The position numbers and the translations under genes are program-made. A DNA stretch of 55,289 bases from Bacteroidia bacterium. GTDB taxonomy: Bacteria > Bacteroidota > Bacteroidia > UKL13-3. Below the pieces are notes generated by a model. The model saw only the letters and a list, made by a program, of their open reading frames with translations. It made no database searches and was not told the DNA's origin. Below, one piece after another: positions 52,801-55,289 of the stretch (positions within the stretch are counted from its first letter, which is position 1; each line of letters begins with the position of its first letter). Where the stretch lies: NCBI GenBank assembly GCA_025454975.1, contig JALONK010000017.1, positions 1 through 55,289 of the forward strand, written 5' to 3'.

Positions 52801-55289
52801 AGTTTGTAAGTGGCAATCTAACTGCTCAAGTTATAAGTGATATTAGCACTGAAACGGGAGCCATTGGCTTGCTTGAGTTTAATGCAAGCAGTCAATTAAC
52901 TATAGTTCCGGATGCGCCTGTTTTGCGCACGGTATCAACTACATCAGCTATTTTGTTAGGCTTATTGGGTGCAGATAATGTAACTATTGATGGAAGGAGC
53001 GGTGGTAATGGAAAATATTTATTGTTTCAAAATAATAATGCATCCACCACTTCTATTGCATTGCTGATATCAAATGCTATTGGTACCAATAATGGATGTC
53101 GGAATATAAATATTAAAAATGTATTATTTGAGTCGGGAAGCACCAATTTAACAGCAGGAACATTGGTGAATAATATTCATATTCAAAATAACGGCCATCG
53201 AAAAATTAATATAGATAGTTGCGAGTTCAAAAAGGCATATAATGGGCTTGTTATTGGTGCAGGAACGGTTACTACTAATTACGATAGCTTGTTTATTACC
53301 AATAATACTTTTGGGGAAGACTTATCAACCAAGTATCTCACTTTTTCAGGCATTCAACTGTTTTTTACATCAAACTCAAACGTCAGAAATAATGTATTTA
53401 AAAATGTTATTACAAGCTTAACTCTTAATAACGCTGGTGTTATTGTTAGTACAGGAGCATCTAATGTTGTAGTTGAACAAAATAGAATTTTTGGAATTAG
53501 ATCTACCAATACTGGTTTATATGGAAGTTATGGAATAAGTGTGCTGGCAGGAACAAATATCACCTTAAAAAATAATGCCATTTACAATATCAACTCTACT
53601 TCTTATAACTTAACAAGCCAAACAGATAATTTGTACGGAATTCGACTAGCCGGTGCTAATGGAGTAAAAGTCTATAATAATAGCATTTCTATTGATGGGG
53701 TTTCACTGAATACCACAAACGCTCAATATTCAGCTTGTATAGCAAATTTTGGGGCAACCAATGTGGAGATAGTAAATAATATTCTAAGGAATGCACAAAC
53801 CGGGTTTACTGGGTCTAAGTCTTACACTCTTTATTTAAGCACCGGTACTGTAACTAATGCAAGTAACAATGCGTTGTTTGCTTCGGGTGGTAATTCGGTA
53901 TTGGCATTGGTGGGTACTACTGATTATACAACATTGTCAGCGCTGCAAACTGCAACAAGTGCGCATGCAAATTCCTTTACAGTGAATCCGGTTTATCAGG
54001 ATACCAATAACAACCTGACACCAAGTTCTTGTATATTAAATAATCGAGGAGTGGTTCTGGCAGATGTTACCAATGATTTGAATGGAGTCACGAGAAGCGG
54101 AACGCCTGATATTGGGGCGATAGAATTTACGCCTTCTACAATTGCTGCTCCTTCAGTTACAACTCCTGTTACTTTTTGCAAGAATGTTTCATCTGCCCCG
54201 TTAACAGCCACAGGTAGCAATACATTATTATGGTTTATGTCAGCATCTGGTGGAATTGGTAGCAATATTGCTCCAACGCCATCTACAACAACTGCAGGCT
54301 CTACTAGTTTCTTTGTGGCTGATAGCAGTGTTGTTTCAGGTTGTATCTCTTCAAGATCCCAAATTGTAGTTAATGTATCAGATAGTATTTACAACAATAC
54401 CATTGCTTCTACCCCACAAACTATTTGTGCAGGGTCAACCCCTAGTGCGTTAACTGGTAGTACTCCCGCTGGAGGAACAGGGACATATACCTATACTTGG
54501 TTAAGCTCAACTACAAGTGCAACAACAGGCTTTGTTGCGGCAAGTGGAACCAACAATACACAGAACTATACTCCCGCTGCATTAACACAAAATACTTGGT
54601 TTAGACGCGTGGTTACTTCTGGTTCTTGTAGTGCAGACACTACCTTAGCATTGGCAATCACAGTAAACACGGCTATTGCATCCAATACTGCAAGCGGTAC
54701 ACAAACCATTTGTTCGGGCTCTACCCCAACCGTACTAACAGGTAGCACACCCACAGGTGGTAATGGTTCATCATACACTTATGCATGGATTAGCAGTACA
54801 ACCTCATCAACCAATGGGTTTGCTGCTGCCGGTGGAACCAATAATACTCAAGATTATTCTCCTGCTGCTTTAACTCAAACTACATGGTTTAGGCGAATAG
54901 TAAGCTCAGGTGCTTGTAATGCTGATACATCAGCCGCAGTGCTTGTTATAGTTACTAACGCTATTGCTAACAATATAGTTAGTGGAGCACAAACCATTTG
55001 TTCGGGCACTACTCCAACCGCACTAACAGGCAGCACACCCACAGGTGGTAATGATTCATCATACACTTATGCATGGATTATCAGTACAACATCAGCTACA
55101 ACAGGTTATAGTGCAGCCGTTGGAACCAACAATACTCAAAACTATTCACCAGTTGCTTTAACTCAAACTACATGGTTTAGGCGAATAGTAAACTCAGGTG
55201 CTTGTAGTGCTGATACCTCTGTAGCTGTTGCTATAACAGTAAATCCGATAATTGCAGGTAATACCATTGGCAGTAACCAAAGCATACTT
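49809..55289 (+). CDS. Giant secreted beta-helix/Ig-like surface protein, 3'-truncated by the window edge
   Basis: The frame is open from ATG 49809 through the last base (1827 codons) without a stop. A signal peptide (FFLITLICFAFCSQKLSAQ) is followed by a Ser/Thr/Gly/Asn-rich right-handed beta-helix with repeated N-x-I and GNTI turns (to about 52250). A short domain with GADEFDGAPLDLVPP follows, then a second beta-helix (about 52690-54120). Next are Ig-like modules: APSVTTPVTFCKN, then repeats containing TICSGSTPT, TWFRRIV and CSADT. Such proteins are usually T9SS adhesins; the sorting domain would lie beyond the window. Confidence 0.85.
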   Translation, partial: MNSRFFLITLICFAFCSQKLSAQVNVNATGGTASATYTTLGSAFAQINNGTHTGAITISITGNTTESASCMLSASGSGLTSYTRITISPSGGSYTISGAIAGDLIDLNGADNVKIDGLNTGGNALTIANSSTSTTSSAIRFINDAQNDTITNCTVTSSQTGSVYGTIVFGVSAGGTGNDNNVITNCTIAETGTNLPTVGVFCSGTNTSGQENSGITISGCNIANYFNPTSVTNGIFVSTGGMGWTISSNKLYQTATRTYTTANTHNGISVISGSGHTITGNTIGYAASNGTGTYTLAGTVATRFIGINLGVGTAAATSVQGNIIASINLATSSGAAATNGIICGINVTAGNVNIGTVTGNTIGAATGTNSIVATSTAAGGLLVGINSSSTGTIDIQNNTIGALSSSGTTAAIAGSVTGINVSGVATLITISNNTIGNGTANNLQGGTSGLTTGSSLVSGIHLPTTPTSATINGNTIQNLSSFGTGTTGFVRGIHTAISGTTTYTITNNTVNNLTTNNTNSSLSNGQLGAIGIFIGTGTSSVVSGNIISNISNSNSGAVSTNVAGISHAVAGNTVIRTNQIYNITNASTVTSTTVPGLACGVYVRGGLNNLSIINNMISLGTGQTTNTAFVGIIVYSGGGSPTVTQVFHNTVFIGGTVTTGAQPSMGFYRGNFSTSAVTFPVDVRNNIFVNTRTGGTGPHFAIANNYGATTASASGWGANFNVLNANSATIGHWTSAQTLSGWRTASSGDANSLSGITTTFTNSALGDLHLNMGTTPTQLESGGTTISGVNTDFDNQARPGPAGSVNGGAFAPDFGADEFDGAPLDLVPPIISFTAFGNGPVVLSRTVTATISDGNGVRVVTNGPQLYYKKTNDNNAFNGNTSADNGWKYVSASNVGSLFTFNIDYSLLTGGSVAVGDTIQYFIVAMDSTANNNVGISNGTLALTPTSTVLGSANFPITGTINSYRIVANLSGNVTVGVGGTYTSFTNTGGLFDDINNKFVSGNLTAQVISDISTETGAIGLLEFNASSQLTIVPDAPVLRTVSTTSAILLGLLGADNVTIDGRSGGNGKYLLFQNNNASTTSIALLISNAIGTNNGCRNINIKNVLFESGSTNLTAGTLVNNIHIQNNGHRKINIDSCEFKKAYNGLVIGAGTVTTNYDSLFITNNTFGEDLSTKYLTFSGIQLFFTSNSNVRNNVFKNVITSLTLNNAGVIVSTGASNVVVEQNRIFGIRSTNTGLYGSYGISVLAGTNITLKNNAIYNINSTSYNLTSQTDNLYGIRLAGANGVKVYNNSISIDGVSLNTTNAQYSACIANFGATNVEIVNNILRNAQTGFTGSKSYTLYLSTGTVTNASNNALFASGGNSVLALVGTTDYTTLSALQTATSAHANSFTVNPVYQDTNNNLTPSSCILNNRGVVLADVTNDLNGVTRSGTPDIGAIEFTPSTIAAPSVTTPVTFCKNVSSAPLTATGSNTLLWFMSASGGIGSNIAPTPSTTTAGSTSFFVADSSVVSGCISSRSQIVVNVSDSIYNNTIASTPQTICAGSTPSALTGSTPAGGTGTYTYTWLSSTTSATTGFVAASGTNNTQNYTPAALTQNTWFRRVVTSGSCSADTTLALAITVNTAIASNTASGTQTICSGSTPTVLTGSTPTGGNGSSYTYAWISSTTSSTNGFAAAGGTNNTQDYSPAALTQTTWFRRIVSSGACNADTSAAVLVIVTNAIANNIVSGAQTICSGTTPTALTGSTPTGGNDSSYTYAWIISTTSATTGYSAAVGTNNTQNYSPVALTQTTWFRRIVNSGACSADTSVAVAITVNPIIAGNTIGSNQSIL
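54417..55289 (+). repeat. Tandem Ig-like repeats, 285-288 bp each, in the adhesin gene
   Basis: The segment coding QTIC(A/S)G starts at 54417, 54702, 54990 and, as Q-S-I at the window edge, about 55278. Periods are 285, 288 and 288 bp (95, 96 and 96 codons). Copies 2 and 3 are near-identical over long stretches, suggesting recent duplication or gene conversion. Confidence 0.85.

Noticed and set aside
50687-55066. Several minus-strand frames of 60-99 codons inside the adhesin gene
   Set aside because: They are low-complexity Val/Ala/Pro-rich antisense products of the Ser/Thr/Gly-rich adhesin.
1-55289. CRISPR arrays, rRNA or tRNA genes, insertion sequences
   Set aside because: No short regularly spaced repeats, rRNA-like sequence, convincing cloverleaf or transposase frame was recognised by eye; tRNAs were not searched by program.

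Overview
The window looks like a chromosomal segment from a member of the Bacteroidota. Four things point there: low GC; several secreted proteins ending in a type IX secretion (T9SS) sorting domain with the YPNP start; Bacteroidota-style TAnnTTTG promoter boxes; and a C39-coupled class I lanthipeptide locus whose leaders contain LNKETI. I cannot place it below phylum. It begins inside a secreted PNGase F-like glycosidase and ends inside a giant adhesin-like protein.

Region 1 (about 1-32.5 kb) is ordinary housekeeping DNA with short operons on both strands. It holds a TatD-type hydrolase, tcdA, NADP-isocitrate dehydrogenase, recO, an Spx/ArsC-like protein, a YheT-type hydrolase, a CRY-DASH cryptochrome, an SRAP DNA-protein crosslink protein, aroBA, proline dehydrogenase, a membrane glycosyltransferase, an MBL-fold hydrolase, parAB, a methyltransferase/glycosyltransferase pair and hpt. 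It continues with a second photolyase-like gene divergent from DUF2805 and a 45-codon DUF2256 gene, then Ppx/GppA, maf, an Ldh-type oxidoreductase, a 7TM histidine kinase, a LutA-like protein, a UMF1-type MFS carrier, a T9SS esterase, an SprT-like protein, an M28 peptidase and a TauE/SafE permease.

Region 2 (32.7-49.0 kb) is a lanthipeptide (RiPP) biosynthetic locus and the most interesting part. A leftward operon encodes a LuxR-type response regulator, a C39 peptidase-ABC exporter and an HlyD adaptor. Facing it, a rightward set encodes precursor lanA1, an erythromycin-esterase-like secreted protein, LanC1, a full-length LanB dehydratase and a TolC-type outer-membrane channel. A second rightward arm follows: precursor lanA2, a membrane-anchored DUF2927-like protein, a second LanC, a DUF6734-like (glycosyltransferase-like) protein and an unrecognised protein. 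The second arm has no LanB and no exporter, so it presumably shares those of the first.

The second arm appears to have begun as a copy of the regulator-promoter-leader segment. A broken regulator fragment lies upstream of lanA2, the distance from regulator start to lanA start is 219 versus 220 bp, and the two leaders are near-identical while the cores differ completely. Within the otherwise diverged intergenic DNA, an AATAGAA-N4-TTCTATT dyad and a TGCGCATAAA-type box are kept at matching distances from the start codon. They are candidate regulatory sites.

Region 3 (49.0-55.3 kb) holds a short secreted stub and the start of a very large beta-helix surface protein. That protein ends in 95-96-residue Ig-like repeats that run off the window.
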